Below are positions 8,878 to 17,038 of a stretch of DNA of 64,000 bases, piece after piece; the stretch's first letter is position 1; every line of letters begins with the position of its first letter. Made by a program: the position numbers and the translations under genes. The notes under the pieces are model-generated. The model saw only the letters and a list, made by a program, of their open reading frames with translations. It was not told where the DNA came from and did not search any database. Source of the DNA: Halorubrum aquaticum (GTDB lineage: Archaea; Halobacteriota; Halobacteria; Halobacteriales; Haloferacaceae); NCBI RefSeq assembly GCF_900113615.1, contig NZ_FOPZ01000010.1, forward strand, positions 35,191 to 99,190, read 5' to 3'.

Positions 8878-9150
8878 GTGGCGCGCCCGCGAGCGAGCCG
8901 AAGGCTCACGAGACGGAACGCGAGGGACGCGGCGAACGGAGTGAGCCGCAGCGAGGCGCTCCGCGCCTCTGGCAGCCGGACGTAGTCCGGCGACGAGGCT
9001 GGGGAGGTATGAGGTTCGGGGCTGGGCGGTGCGGGGTGGGACACAAAGAGACAGGCGGCTCCGGGAAGACGGCCGACGCAAGCACCGCAGCGAACGAAGT
9101 GAGCGAGGAACACAGCGAGGCCCTCGACCGGAGCCGCCTGGGGCTTTGAT
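8878..9150 (-). repeat. Structured intergenic repeat element, copy A
   Basis: Read on the minus strand, it begins ATCAAAGCCCCA, forms a 13-bp stem (9128-9140 pairing with 9052-9064) inside an outer CAAAG/CTTTG pair (9044-9048 and 9144-9148), then passes through GTCCCACCCC and CCTCCCCAGCCTCG (to 9007-8995). Two more hairpins follow (8985-8991 with 8975-8981; 8963-8969 with 8953-8959), then TCCCTCGCG (8919-8927), a hairpin GAGCC-TTC-GGCTC (8895-8907) and the closing motif CGGGCGCGCCAC (8878-8889). The linker motifs are shared with copies B and C while the stem sequences differ. Confidence 0.7.
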
Positions 9151-9404
9151 AACGTTCATCCCGCCAGCAACGATCCTCTTCTACTCATCCCGATCCCTAT
9201 CGAGACAACCGTACAACTAGCACTCGAAATATAACGGCCGATTCGTCCCGAGTCGGTCGAAAACGACTCCGCGGACGGTCATGCGACACCCCGTTCCGTC
9301 GGTATGAAACCGAGAACCGGATATCGATCGAAGGCACCACACGAACCGCCCACGCCTCACGCCGAACCGCCCTCGTTTTTGGTTCCTCGGTCCGAACCCG
9401 GCGT

Positions 9405-9935
9405 ATGGCACGGATCGTCGCGATCTCCGGCAGCCGTCGGGAGGCGAGCACCACGAAGGCCGCCCTCCGCGTGGCGCTCGAGGCCGCGGCCGACGCCGGC
9501 GCGGAGACCGACCTGATCGATCTGGGCGCGGTCGACCTCCCGCTGTATCACCCCGACGAGGACGACCAGGGCGACAGCGAGCGCCTGAAACGCCGGGTCC
9601 GCGAGGCCGACGGCGTGCTCGCGGGCACCCCCGTCTACCGCGGCTCCTACTCCTCGACGTTCAAGAACTTCCACGACTTCTGCGGCTCCCACGAGTACGA
9701 GGACACCGCGGTGGGACTGCTCGCCACCGCGGGCGGGGGCTCCTACGGCGGCACCCTCGAACACCTCCGGTCGACGTTCCGGAACGTCCACGCGTGGGTC
9801 GTCCCCCACGAGGTCGGGATCCGCGGGGCCTCCTCGGAGATCGACGACGGGAGGTTCCGCGACGACGACCTCCGGAAGCGGACGGAGCGGCTGGGCCGGA
9901 TCGTGACCGAACACGCCGAGCGGCTGCGGGAATGA
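9405..9935 (+). CDS. NAD(P)H-dependent FMN reductase family protein
   Basis: A 176-residue flavodoxin-like protein. It starts MARIVAISGSRREASTTKAAL, where SGSxRxxS is the phosphate loop that holds FMN, and continues with GTPVYRGSYSSTFKNFHDF and LLATAGGGSYGGT, the other two flavin-contact loops of the NADPH-dependent FMN/azobenzene reductase family. Expected to reduce flavin or quinone-like substrates in the cytoplasm. Its stop overlaps the next start (ATGA), so it is translationally coupled to the rhodanese gene; the pair may act in thiol or sulfur redox, which is inference. Confidence 0.88.
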   Translation: MARIVAISGSRREASTTKAALRVALEAAADAGAETDLIDLGAVDLPLYHPDEDDQGDSERLKRRVREADGVLAGTPVYRGSYSSTFKNFHDFCGSHEYEDTAVGLLATAGGGSYGGTLEHLRSTFRNVHAWVVPHEVGIRGASSEIDDGRFRDDDLRKRTERLGRIVTEHAERLRE

Positions 9936-10330
9936 ACGGGATCCGTCCGGACGAGTTGGACGAGCGTCTCGGGGGCGGGAGCGGAGAGGGAAGCGAAGGG
10001 ACGAGCGGAGACGAACCGTTCGTCCTCGACGTTCGCCCGGCGGACGCGTACGAATCGGGGGCGATCGACGGGAGCCACAACCTCCCCGTCTACGAGGACC
10101 TCCGCGGCGGCGACGAGTCGGCGCTCCGTGCGCGTTTGGACGAGGTGCCGCGCGACCGCGAGGTCATCACCGTCTGTAAGATGGGGATCGTCGCGAAGCG
10201 GGCGACGAACGTCCTCGAGGAGGAAGGATACGACGCGAGGACGCTCGCCGGCGGGATGAGCGGGTGGAACGGCTATCGGGTCGGGTCGCTCGGGTACAAG
10301 ATTCGGTCGCTGTGGTGGCGGATCCGGTAG
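9932..10330 (+). CDS. Rhodanese-like sulfurtransferase domain protein
   Basis: A 132-residue single-domain rhodanese. It begins MNGIRPDELDERLGGG, contains a Gly/Ser-rich acidic insert (about 14-28), then FVLDVRPADAYESGAIDGSHNLP, the rhodanese CH2A signature, and the active-site loop ITVCKMGIVAKRATNVL with the catalytic Cys. The end LAGGMSGWNGYRVGS is the usual CH2B region (GGMxxW). The start overlaps the upstream FMN reductase stop by ATGA. Likely transfers sulfane sulfur; acceptor unknown. Confidence 0.88.
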   Translation: MNGIRPDELDERLGGGSGEGSEGTSGDEPFVLDVRPADAYESGAIDGSHNLPVYEDLRGGDESALRARLDEVPRDREVITVCKMGIVAKRATNVLEEEGYDARTLAGGMSGWNGYRVGSLGYKIRSLWWRIR

Positions 10331-10379
10331 CGGATGGATAGCCGCTCCGGGAATGGACGGCCGGCGGAGCGTCACCTCT

Positions 10380-10446
10380 CACCTCCCCAGCCTCGCACCG
10401 GCCGCGCCGCCGGAATCGCGGCGGCGCGGCCGGACGCTCCCTCGCG
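10380..10446 (+). repeat. Structured intergenic repeat element, partial copy C
   Basis: A shortened copy between the rhodanese gene and argF. It keeps the conserved CACCTCCCCAGCCTCG (10380-10395), a 15-bp perfect stem (10398-10412 pairing with 10419-10433, loop GAATCG) and the following CTCCCTCGCG (10437-10446). The 5' TCAAAG part and the closing GGCGCGCCAC motif are missing. The stem sequence is unrelated to that of copies A and B although its place between the two motifs is the same. Confidence 0.65.
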
Positions 10447-10537
10447 CGCGTGCCGCTCGGACTCCCGTCGGTCGTCCTCACGGGTCGCGCACGCCGAGGA
10501 CGGCAGTCGGGGTGCTGGGGGGGTCGAGCGGGCCGGG

Positions 10538-11452
10538 TTATGACTCGCCCGCGTCTCCCTTCTCGAGCAACTCGACGAGCAGCGCGTTCTGGGCGTGCAT
10601 CCGGTTCTCCGCCTGGTCCCACGCGAGCGCGCGGTCGGACTCGAGCACGTCGTCCGTGATCTCCTCGCCGCGGTGGGCGGGCAGACAGTGCATCACCTTC
10701 GCGTCGGTCCCGGCGAGCAGGTCGGCGTTCACCTGGTACCCGTCGAAGGCGGCGACCTTCTCGTCGCGCTCGTCCTCCTGTCCCATCGAGACCCATACGT
10801 CGGTGTAGACCACGTCCGCGCCGTCGACGACCGCCTCGGGGTCCGCCGTCGGCTCCACCTCCGCGCCGAAGGCGGCCGCGCGCTCGAACACCGCAGGGTC
10901 CATCCCGTACTCGGCGGGCGTGGCGACTCGAACGTCGATCCCCGCCATCGCCGCGCCGACGACGAACGACTGGCCCACGTTGTTGCCGTCGCCGACCCAC
11001 GCGACGGTGGCGTCCTCGCCGACGAACTCCCGGATCGTGAGGAGGTCCGCGAGCGTCTGACAGGGGTGTGCCTCGTCGGTGAGTCCGTTGATCACGGGGC
11101 AGTCGGCGTGCTCGGCGAGCGTCTCGACGTCGGCGTGGTCGAACAGCCGCGCCATGACGGCGTCGACGTACCGGCCGAGCACCCGTGCGGTGTCCCGAAG
11201 CGGCTCGCCGTGCCCGAGCTGGAGGTCGTCCGGCCCGAGGAACATGGCGTGGCCGCCGAGCCGCGTCATTCCCGTCTCGAAGGAGATCCGCGTCCGCGTC
11301 GAGGGCTTCTCGAATATCATCCCGAGCGTCGTGTCGGGGAGCCGCGGCTCCGTCTCGCCGGCCTTCATCGCGGCCGCGCGGTCGAGCAGGGCGTCCAGTT
11401 CGGCCGGCGTTACGTCGTCGATGTCGAGGAAGTCGTCGGTAGCGAGTGGCAT
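10538..11452 (-). CDS. argF: Ornithine carbamoyltransferase
   Basis: A 304-residue enzyme that joins carbamoyl phosphate to ornithine to make citrulline. Visible signatures are the carbamoyl-phosphate loop FEKPSTRTRISFE, the HPCQTLADL motif and the ornithine-binding HCLPAHRGEEI near the C-terminus. The start is the ATG at 11452 (MPLATDDFLDIDDVTP); the frame is open far upstream but overlaps the 119-base gap to argE. It is the last gene of the minus-strand arginine run. The gap before it may hold its own promoter, so it could be transcribed partly independently. Confidence 0.95.
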   Translation of the reverse strand: MPLATDDFLDIDDVTPAELDALLDRAAAMKAGETEPRLPDTTLGMIFEKPSTRTRISFETGMTRLGGHAMFLGPDDLQLGHGEPLRDTARVLGRYVDAVMARLFDHADVETLAEHADCPVINGLTDEAHPCQTLADLLTIREFVGEDATVAWVGDGNNVGQSFVVGAAMAGIDVRVATPAEYGMDPAVFERAAAFGAEVEPTADPEAVVDGADVVYTDVWVSMGQEDERDEKVAAFDGYQVNADLLAGTDAKVMHCLPAHRGEEITDDVLESDRALAWDQAENRMHAQNALLVELLEKGDAGES

Positions 11453-11571
11453 GTGTGGGTGAGTTCGATGGCTGAGACGTGGTTGATCTGCGTCGATGGT
11501 TCGGATTCGGTGATGGGTCGATACGGGAGGCTTCGGAGAGAAGGGAGCGCCGCGGCCCGCGGCCGCGACGC

Positions 11572-12915
11572 CTATCGTCGGTCGCGACAGACGTCGGCAA
11601 GAACGGTCGTCGCCCGGTCGAGCTCCGAGAGCGGGAGCCGCTCGTCGGGCGCGTGGTCCAGCTCGGAGTTTCCGGGGCCGTAGGTGACCATCGGGCACTC
11701 CCACTCGGCCGCGTAGAGGTTCATGTCGCTCGTGCCGGTCTTTCTGAGCAGGCGAACGTCGCCGCCGGCCCCACGGATCGCCACGCGGAACGCCCGCGCG
11801 AGGTCCGTGCGGGGGCTCTCCATCACCGGCGGGATCGGCTCCTTCCAGTGGACCGAGCCGGTCGAAAGCTCCGCCTCCGCGAGCTCGTGGACCTCGTCGA
11901 CGGTGCGGGCGGGAGGTACCCGGAGCTGCACGTCCATCGCGGCCTCGACGGCGAGCCCGTCGTCGGTCAGCCCGCCGTCCATCGAGACGGGCTTCGTCGT
12001 CACCTGCTCGAAGACGGGCGTCTCCGAGTCCGCCGGCGTGAACGCCTCCTCGACGCCGTGCCACCAGTCGATCGCGTGCTGGATCGCGTTGGGCTCCGGC
12101 CGCGAGGAGTGGCCCGACTCGCTGGTGTTGACGTACGTCCCGGAGAGGAATCCGCGGTAGCCGAGGGTGACGCCGTCCCAGCCGGACGGCTCGCCGTTCA
12201 CCACCGCCTCGGGCGCGTCGCGGTCGGCGACGAGGTGGCGCGCGCCCCGCGAGTCCGTCTCCTCGCCGACGACCCCGACGAAGGAGACGCCGGTCTCGAC
12301 GGCGGCGACCGCCATCGAGACGAGCGGGCCGGTCGCGTCGACCGCGCCGCGGCCCCACAACACGGGCTCGCCCGGCTCGCCGACCCGGACGTCGGTCCCG
12401 CCGAGGTCGTCCACGTCCTCGGGAGCGGGACGCACCTCGACGGGGATGTCGCCGGGGACGGTGTCGACGTGCGAGGTCAGGAGGACCGCGTCGTCCGCGG
12501 GCGCGCGGACGTTCCCGACCTCGTCGATCCACGCCTCGCGGCCGTTGGCCTCGAAGAAGTCGACGAGCCGCTCGGCGGCCGCCGCCTCCTCGCCGGACGG
12601 CGAGGGGATCGAGACCAGGTCGTACAGCAGCTTGCGGGCCGGCGTGTCGCAGGCCTCGGGGTAGCCCCCGCCGGCGACCACGTCGGTGCCGGCGTCGGCG
12701 TCGTCGGCAGCGTCGGCGTCGTTGACCGCATCGGCAGCGTCGCCGTCGTCGGCAGCGTCGGCGTCGTTGGCCGCATCGGCAGCGTCGGCGTCGTTGGCCG
12801 CATCGGCAGCGTCGGCGTCGTCGGCAGCGTCGGCGTCGCCCGCCGCGTCGGCAGCGTCACCGTCGCCCGCCGCGGGAGCCTCCGCGTTCCCGGCCGAGTC
12901 GGGCGCGGCGGTCAC
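11572..12915 (-). CDS. argE: ArgW-bound ornithine hydrolase (LysK/ArgE type) with repeat extension
   Basis: An M20-family metallopeptidase that releases ornithine (or lysine) from the ArgW/LysW carrier. The metal and catalytic residues sit in LLTSHVDTVPG, WGRGAVDATGPL, VGEETDSRGARHL and ELDHAPDERL. Start GTG 12915 overlaps the argD stop (GTGA). The protein has 447 residues, about 80 more than needed: residues about 11-76 are almost only Ala, Asp and a few Asn/Gly, encoded by imperfect tandem repeats. The catalytic domain begins near YPEACDTPARKLLYDL. A downstream start could exist, but no good in-frame Met precedes the catalytic domain. Confidence 0.9.
   Translation of the reverse strand: MTAAPDSAGNAEAPAAGDGDAADAAGDADAADDADAADAANDADAADAANDADAADDGDAADAVNDADAADDADAGTDVVAGGGYPEACDTPARKLLYDLVSIPSPSGEEAAAAERLVDFFEANGREAWIDEVGNVRAPADDAVLLTSHVDTVPGDIPVEVRPAPEDVDDLGGTDVRVGEPGEPVLWGRGAVDATGPLVSMAVAAVETGVSFVGVVGEETDSRGARHLVADRDAPEAVVNGEPSGWDGVTLGYRGFLSGTYVNTSESGHSSRPEPNAIQHAIDWWHGVEEAFTPADSETPVFEQVTTKPVSMDGGLTDDGLAVEAAMDVQLRVPPARTVDEVHELAEAELSTGSVHWKEPIPPVMESPRTDLARAFRVAIRGAGGDVRLLRKTGTSDMNLYAAEWECPMVTYGPGNSELDHAPDERLPLSELDRATTVLADVCRDRR
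12690..12865. repeat. Tandem coding repeat in the argE 5' region
   Basis: Repeats built from GGCAGCGTCGGCGTCG fill this stretch. Two 27-base units, 12757-12783 and 12784-12810, are identical, and flanking partial units differ by a few substitutions. Unit lengths are multiples of three, so the frame is preserved and the product is an Ala-Asp tract. This is a minisatellite expected to vary in length by slippage. Confidence 0.75.
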
Positions 12916-14039
12916 GCGATCACCTCCTCGAGCGCGTCGACCACGCGGTCGACGTGGTCGTGCTCGACCGTCAGCGGCGGCAGCAGGCGCAACACGGTGC
13001 GACCGGCCGGCAGCGCGAGGATCCCGTGGTCGATCGCGAGGTCGCGGAGCAGCCGGTTGGAGCCGCGTTTCACCTCGATGCCGACCATCAGCCCCTCGCC
13101 GCGGACCTCGCGGACGTCGTCGCCGAGGCGGGTCTCGATCTCGGCCCGGAGGTACGACCCCACGTCGGCCGCGTGGTCGGCCAGCCCCTCGCGTTCGATG
13201 ACGTCGAGGGTCGCGCCGGCCGCCGCGGAGACGACGGGGCCGCCCGAGAACGTCGAGCCGTGGTCGCCCGACTCCGCGGCGATCCAGTCGCGACACAGCG
13301 TCGCGCCCATCGGGAGCCCGCTCGCGAGCCCCTTCGCGGTCGTGAGGACGTCGGGCGTCACGTCGTGGCGTTCCGCCGCCCACGTCGACCCCGTCCGGCC
13401 GAGCCCGGTCTGGATCTCGTCGAGGACCATCGCGGTCCCCGTTTCCTCGGTCGCCTCCCGCACCGCGCGGAGGTATTCGGTGGCGGCCGGGTTGATCCCG
13501 CCCTCGCCCTGAAGCGGTTCGAGGATCACGGCGGCCGTCGCCTCGTCGACCGCCTCGCGCATCGCCGCCTCGTCCCCGTACTCGACGAACTCGACGCCGC
13601 CGGCGAGCGGCTCGAACCCCCGTTTGTACTTCGCCTTCCAGGTGGTCGCGAGCGCGCCCATCGTCCGGCCGTGGAAGCCCTGCGTGGTCGCCACGATCTT
13701 CTCGCGGCCGGTCGCGTGCCGCGCGAACTTCAGGGCGGCCTCGTTGGCCTCCGTCCCGGAGTTACACAGCCAGACGTTCCCGACGTCGCCGGGTGCGACC
13801 GCGGCTAACTGCTCGTACAGCGCCGTCCGCGTCGCGTGCGGGTACGACGCCTGGACGTACATGAGCTCCTCCAACTGGCTCGTGGCCGCGTCGACGACCT
13901 CGGGGTGACAGTGGCCGACCGGGGTACACGCGTAGCTCGCGCCGAAATCGAGGTAGTCGTTGCCGTTCGTGTCGGTGAGGTGGACCCCGTCGCCGGAGGC
14001 GATCTCGATCGGCTTCTCGGAGAAGACGAAGCCGCTCAT
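12912..14039 (-). CDS. argD: Acetylornithine/acetyl-lysine aminotransferase (carrier-bound)
   Basis: A 375-residue class III PLP aminotransferase; in this pathway it aminates the ArgW-linked glutamate semialdehyde to ArgW-linked ornithine. The PLP lysine is in TTAKGLASGLPMGATL, the cofactor Asp in AMVLDEIQTGLGRTG, and the phosphate loop near NSGTEANEAALKFAR. The start MSGFVFSEKPIEIASG overlaps argB (ATGA) and its stop overlaps argE (GTGA), a strongly coupled arrangement. Confidence 0.94.
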   Translation of the reverse strand: MSGFVFSEKPIEIASGDGVHLTDTNGNDYLDFGASYACTPVGHCHPEVVDAATSQLEELMYVQASYPHATRTALYEQLAAVAPGDVGNVWLCNSGTEANEAALKFARHATGREKIVATTQGFHGRTMGALATTWKAKYKRGFEPLAGGVEFVEYGDEAAMREAVDEATAAVILEPLQGEGGINPAATEYLRAVREATEETGTAMVLDEIQTGLGRTGSTWAAERHDVTPDVLTTAKGLASGLPMGATLCRDWIAAESGDHGSTFSGGPVVSAAAGATLDVIEREGLADHAADVGSYLRAEIETRLGDDVREVRGEGLMVGIEVKRGSNRLLRDLAIDHGILALPAGRTVLRLLPPLTVEHDHVDRVVDALEEVIA

Positions 14040-14965
14040 GCGTCGACCGCCTCCGTCTCCTCGGCATCCTCCGCGTCCTCGTCCGTTCCGTCGACCGCCG
14101 ACTGCTCGATCGTCGTCCCCGAGCCGTCGAGCGCGGCGAGGATCGGGTCGGTGGCGTTGGCATCGGCGATAAAGACACGGCCGGAGCCGCCCGAGAGCGC
14201 CTCCGTCGCGGCCATCACCTTCTTGCCCATGAACCCCTCGGCGGCGTCCTCGATCGCCTCCAGGTCCGCGGGCGTCGCGGCCGACTCGATCAGCGTGTCG
14301 GGGTCGTCCGGGTCGGCGTAGACGCCCGCCACGTCCGTCAACAGGACGAGGTCCGCGCCGAGCGCGCCGGCGACCGCGGCGGCCGCCCGGTCCGCGTCGG
14401 CGTTGACCGGCGTGACGCCGCCGTCGCTCTCCGTCCCCTCCATGGGGGGCGAGACGACGGGGGTGTAGCCGTCGGCGAGCAGGCCGGCGAGCAGGTCGGC
14501 GTTCACCGACTCGATCTTCCCCGAATGTTCGCCACGGCGGATCTTCCGCTTGCCGTCCTCGACGACGCGAACCGCCGACTTGCGCGGCCCCGAGAGGAGC
14601 CCGCCGTCGACGCCCGAGAGCCCGACGGCGTCGACGCCGGCCTCGCGGAACAGCGCGGTCAACTCGGTGTTGAGTTTGCCCGCCATCGCCATCGTGAACG
14701 CCTCCATCGCGTCGGCGTCGGTGAACCGGCCGGTGACGCCGGAGGCCGACTCGACGTACTCCGGCTCCATGCCCAGCCGCTCGATGGTCTCGTCGACGAC
14801 TGTCGAGCCGCCGTGGACGACGACGACCGACCGGCCGTCCGCGGCGAGCGCCGCCACGTCGCCGACCGCGCCCGCCGGATCGACCGCCTTCGCGCCGCCG
14901 ATCTTGACGACGACCGGCGGCTCGTCTGCGGGCGCGCCGCCGGCGTCGGTCTGTCCACCGCTCAT
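14036..14965 (-). CDS. argB: Carrier-bound glutamate kinase (acetylglutamate kinase family)
   Basis: A 309-residue amino-acid kinase that phosphorylates the side chain of the carrier-linked glutamate. Signatures are VVKIGGAKAVDPAG (N-terminal phosphate loop), VVVHGGSTVVDE, and LVLLTDVAGVYADPDDPDTL (nucleotide site), followed by GGMGKK-like EGFMGKKVMAATEAL. The first 14 residues are a Gly/Asp-rich haloarchaeal extension. Both ends overlap neighbours by four bases (argC upstream, argD downstream). Confidence 0.93.
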   Translation of the reverse strand: MSGGQTDAGGAPADEPPVVVKIGGAKAVDPAGAVGDVAALAADGRSVVVVHGGSTVVDETIERLGMEPEYVESASGVTGRFTDADAMEAFTMAMAGKLNTELTALFREAGVDAVGLSGVDGGLLSGPRKSAVRVVEDGKRKIRRGEHSGKIESVNADLLAGLLADGYTPVVSPPMEGTESDGGVTPVNADADRAAAAVAGALGADLVLLTDVAGVYADPDDPDTLIESAATPADLEAIEDAAEGFMGKKVMAATEALSGGSGRVFIADANATDPILAALDGSGTTIEQSAVDGTDEDAEDAEETEAVDA

Positions 14966-16071
14966 GGCGACCCCACGGGGTGAAGCCCCCCGAACTCGAG
15001 GCCGGCGGTCTCGGGCAGCCCGAGCGCGACGTTCGTCGCGTGGACCGCCTGCCCCGCCGACCCCTTGGTCATGTTGTCGATCGCCGAGAAGACGACGACG
15101 CGCCGGTTCCCGGGGTCGAGCTCGAAGCCGACCTCGCCGTGGTTGGTGCCCGCGACGGACTTCGGCTCGGGGTAGCGGTAGACGCCGCCCCCGCCCGAGA
15201 CGACCCGCATGAACGGCTCGTCGGCGTACGCGCCGCGGTAGCCCTTCCAGAGGTCCGCCTTCGAGACGGGCTCGTCGGGGAAGACGTGGCAGGTCGCGGA
15301 CGCGCCGCGGACCATGTCGACCGCGTGGACGGTGAAGGAGACGGAGAGCCCGAGGTACGCCTCGATCTCCGCCTCGTGGCGGTGGCCGGTGGGCGCGTAC
15401 GGCCGCACGACGCCCGAGCGCTCGGGGTGTGAGGAGGCCGCGCCGCCGCCGGCGCCGCCCTCCGAGGAGCCGACTTTCACGTCGACGACGACCTCGCCGC
15501 TGTCGGGACCGAGCACGCCAGCGTCGACGAGCGGCTTGAGCCCGAGGATCGTCGCCGTCGCGTTACAGCCGCCGCCCGCGATGAGGTCCGCGCCGGGGAG
15601 GTTCTCGCGGTTGAGTTCGGGCAGCGCGTACTCCGCACGCTCGAGGTACTCCGGCGACTCGTGGCCGTCGTACCACTCGTCGTACATGGCGGCCTCCGGC
15701 AGCCGGAAGTCGGCCGAGAGGTCGACGACCGTGTCGGCGACCTCGAAGTAGTCGTCGACGCGCCCCATCGAGACGCCGTGTGGCGTCGCCGAGAAGAGCA
15801 CGTCGACGGACTCGAGGTCGTCGGGGTCCGAAAACCGGAGGTCGAGGTCCCGGAGGTTCGGGTGCGAGCGGCCGACGGTCATGTTGTCGGCCGACCGCGA
15901 GGTGGCCTGGACGACCTCGAAGTTCGGGTGGCCGGCGAGCAGGCGCAACAGCTCGCCGCCGGTGAATCCCGTGCCGCCGACGACGCTCGCGGTGTAGGTC
16001 TCGACGGCGGCGTCCGCGTCGGTCGCGGCGGCCGCGGCTTCGGCGTCCGCCCCCGTTCCCGTCCCGCTCAT
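14962..16071 (-). CDS. argC: Carrier-bound gamma-glutamyl phosphate reductase (ArgC/LysY)
   Basis: A 369-residue NADPH-dependent reductase making the semialdehyde from the ArgW-linked acyl phosphate. After an acidic Ala-rich extension of about 25 residues comes YTASVVGGTGFTGGELLRLL, the dinucleotide loop. The catalytic Cys is in LIAGGGCNATATILGLKPL, and VGSSEGGAGGGAAS and the conserved His region GHRHEAEIEAYL are family signatures. The start overlaps the argX stop and the stop overlaps argB, continuing the chain of coupled genes. Confidence 0.94.
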   Translation of the reverse strand: MSGTGTGADAEAAAAATDADAAVETYTASVVGGTGFTGGELLRLLAGHPNFEVVQATSRSADNMTVGRSHPNLRDLDLRFSDPDDLESVDVLFSATPHGVSMGRVDDYFEVADTVVDLSADFRLPEAAMYDEWYDGHESPEYLERAEYALPELNRENLPGADLIAGGGCNATATILGLKPLVDAGVLGPDSGEVVVDVKVGSSEGGAGGGAASSHPERSGVVRPYAPTGHRHEAEIEAYLGLSVSFTVHAVDMVRGASATCHVFPDEPVSKADLWKGYRGAYADEPFMRVVSGGGGVYRYPEPKSVAGTNHGEVGFELDPGNRRVVVFSAIDNMTKGSAGQAVHATNVALGLPETAGLEFGGLHPVGSP

Positions 16072-16997
16072 AGGACGACCTCGTCGGCGTCGGCGTCGCC
16101 GGAACCGTCACCGTTCGAACCGTCGGATTCGGCCGCGAACGCCTCGGCTTTCGACTCCAGCCAGTCGACGACCCGCGCGGGGACGTCGACGTCGCTGGCC
16201 TCGGTGAGCGCCTTGAACTCCACCGTGTGGTTCACCTCGTGGACCGTGTACTCGCCGGATCCCTCGCCGCCGACCTCCATCAGGTCGATGCCGAGCATCC
16301 CGCCGCCGACCGCCGCGGAGGCGCGCTCGACGAGTTCGAGCGCCCGGTCGTCGACGTCGAACGACTCGGTCGTTCCGCCCTTCGCGGCGTTCGTGAGCCA
16401 GTGCTCCGACGAGCGCGTCATCGCGGCGACGGGCTCGCCGTCGACCGCCACCACGCGGACGTCGCGGCCCGGCTTGTCGACGAACTCCTGGACGTAGAAC
16501 ACCTTGTGCTCGTAGTGGCCGAGCGTCTCCTTGTGCTCGAGGATCGCCTCGGCGGCGCTGCGGGTGTCTATCTTCGCCATCAGCCGGCCCCACGAGCCGA
16601 CGACGGGCTTGAGCACGCACGGATAGCCGAACGACTCGATCGCCTCCATCGCGGCCTCCTTCGTGAACGCGACCTCCGTGGCGGGCGTGGGGACGTCCGC
16701 CTCCGCGAGCGCGAGCGAGTTCTTCGCCTTGTCCGCACAGACGTCGCCGGTCTCGGGGGAGTTCACCACGGGCACGCCGTAGCTGTCGAGGAACTTCGTC
16801 GCGTACAGCGACCGGCTCGTGGAGAGACACCGGTCGACGACGAGGTCGAGGTCGGCGACGTTCGCCGTCGTCGACTCCAGTCCGAACCGCTGTTTGCGCA
16901 CGTCGATCTTCTCGATCTCGTGGCCGCGGTCGCGCAGTTCCTCGAGCAGCAGCTTCTCGTCGCGGCGGATCCGCGAGTAGAGGATCCCTATGCGCAT
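16068..16997 (-). CDS. argX: ArgW-glutamate ligase (LysX/ArgX, ATP-grasp)
   Basis: A 309-residue ATP-grasp ligase (RimK/LysX family) that attaches glutamate to the C-terminal Glu of ArgW, the first committed step. The start MRIGILYSRIRRDEKLLLEEL is the standard LysX N-terminus. ATP-grasp features include YPCVLKPVVGSWGRLMAKI, FYVQEFVDKPGRDVRVV and the metal motif IDLMEVGG...HEVNHTVEF. The C-terminal tail is Gly/Asp-rich and low in complexity. It lies 41 bases after argW, so the two are surely co-transcribed. Confidence 0.94.
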   Translation of the reverse strand: MRIGILYSRIRRDEKLLLEELRDRGHEIEKIDVRKQRFGLESTTANVADLDLVVDRCLSTSRSLYATKFLDSYGVPVVNSPETGDVCADKAKNSLALAEADVPTPATEVAFTKEAAMEAIESFGYPCVLKPVVGSWGRLMAKIDTRSAAEAILEHKETLGHYEHKVFYVQEFVDKPGRDVRVVAVDGEPVAAMTRSSEHWLTNAAKGGTTESFDVDDRALELVERASAAVGGGMLGIDLMEVGGEGSGEYTVHEVNHTVEFKALTEASDVDVPARVVDWLESKAEAFAAESDGSNGDGSGDADADEVVL

Positions 16998-17038
16998 TCC
17001 GACCACTCGCGTGTCGACGTCGTGAGGTTCGTCACCAT

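Larger units (their letters stand above)
8609..9404. other. Intergenic region rich in hairpins and repeats, no gene seen
   Basis: About 800 bases without a convincing coding frame. The left part (8711-8848) holds several inverted repeats; the middle (8878-9150) is the long copy of the structured repeat element described separately. The right part (9160-9404) is more AT-rich and probably contains the promoter of the FMN reductase, with TCGAAATATAACGGC near 9224 as one candidate TATA-like stretch. Confidence 0.6.

Noticed and set aside
9932..10330. Longer rhodanese start at 9794
   Set aside because: It would overlap the FMN reductase by 140 bases in another frame and adds arginine-rich shadow sequence; the ATGA overlap start fits the family.
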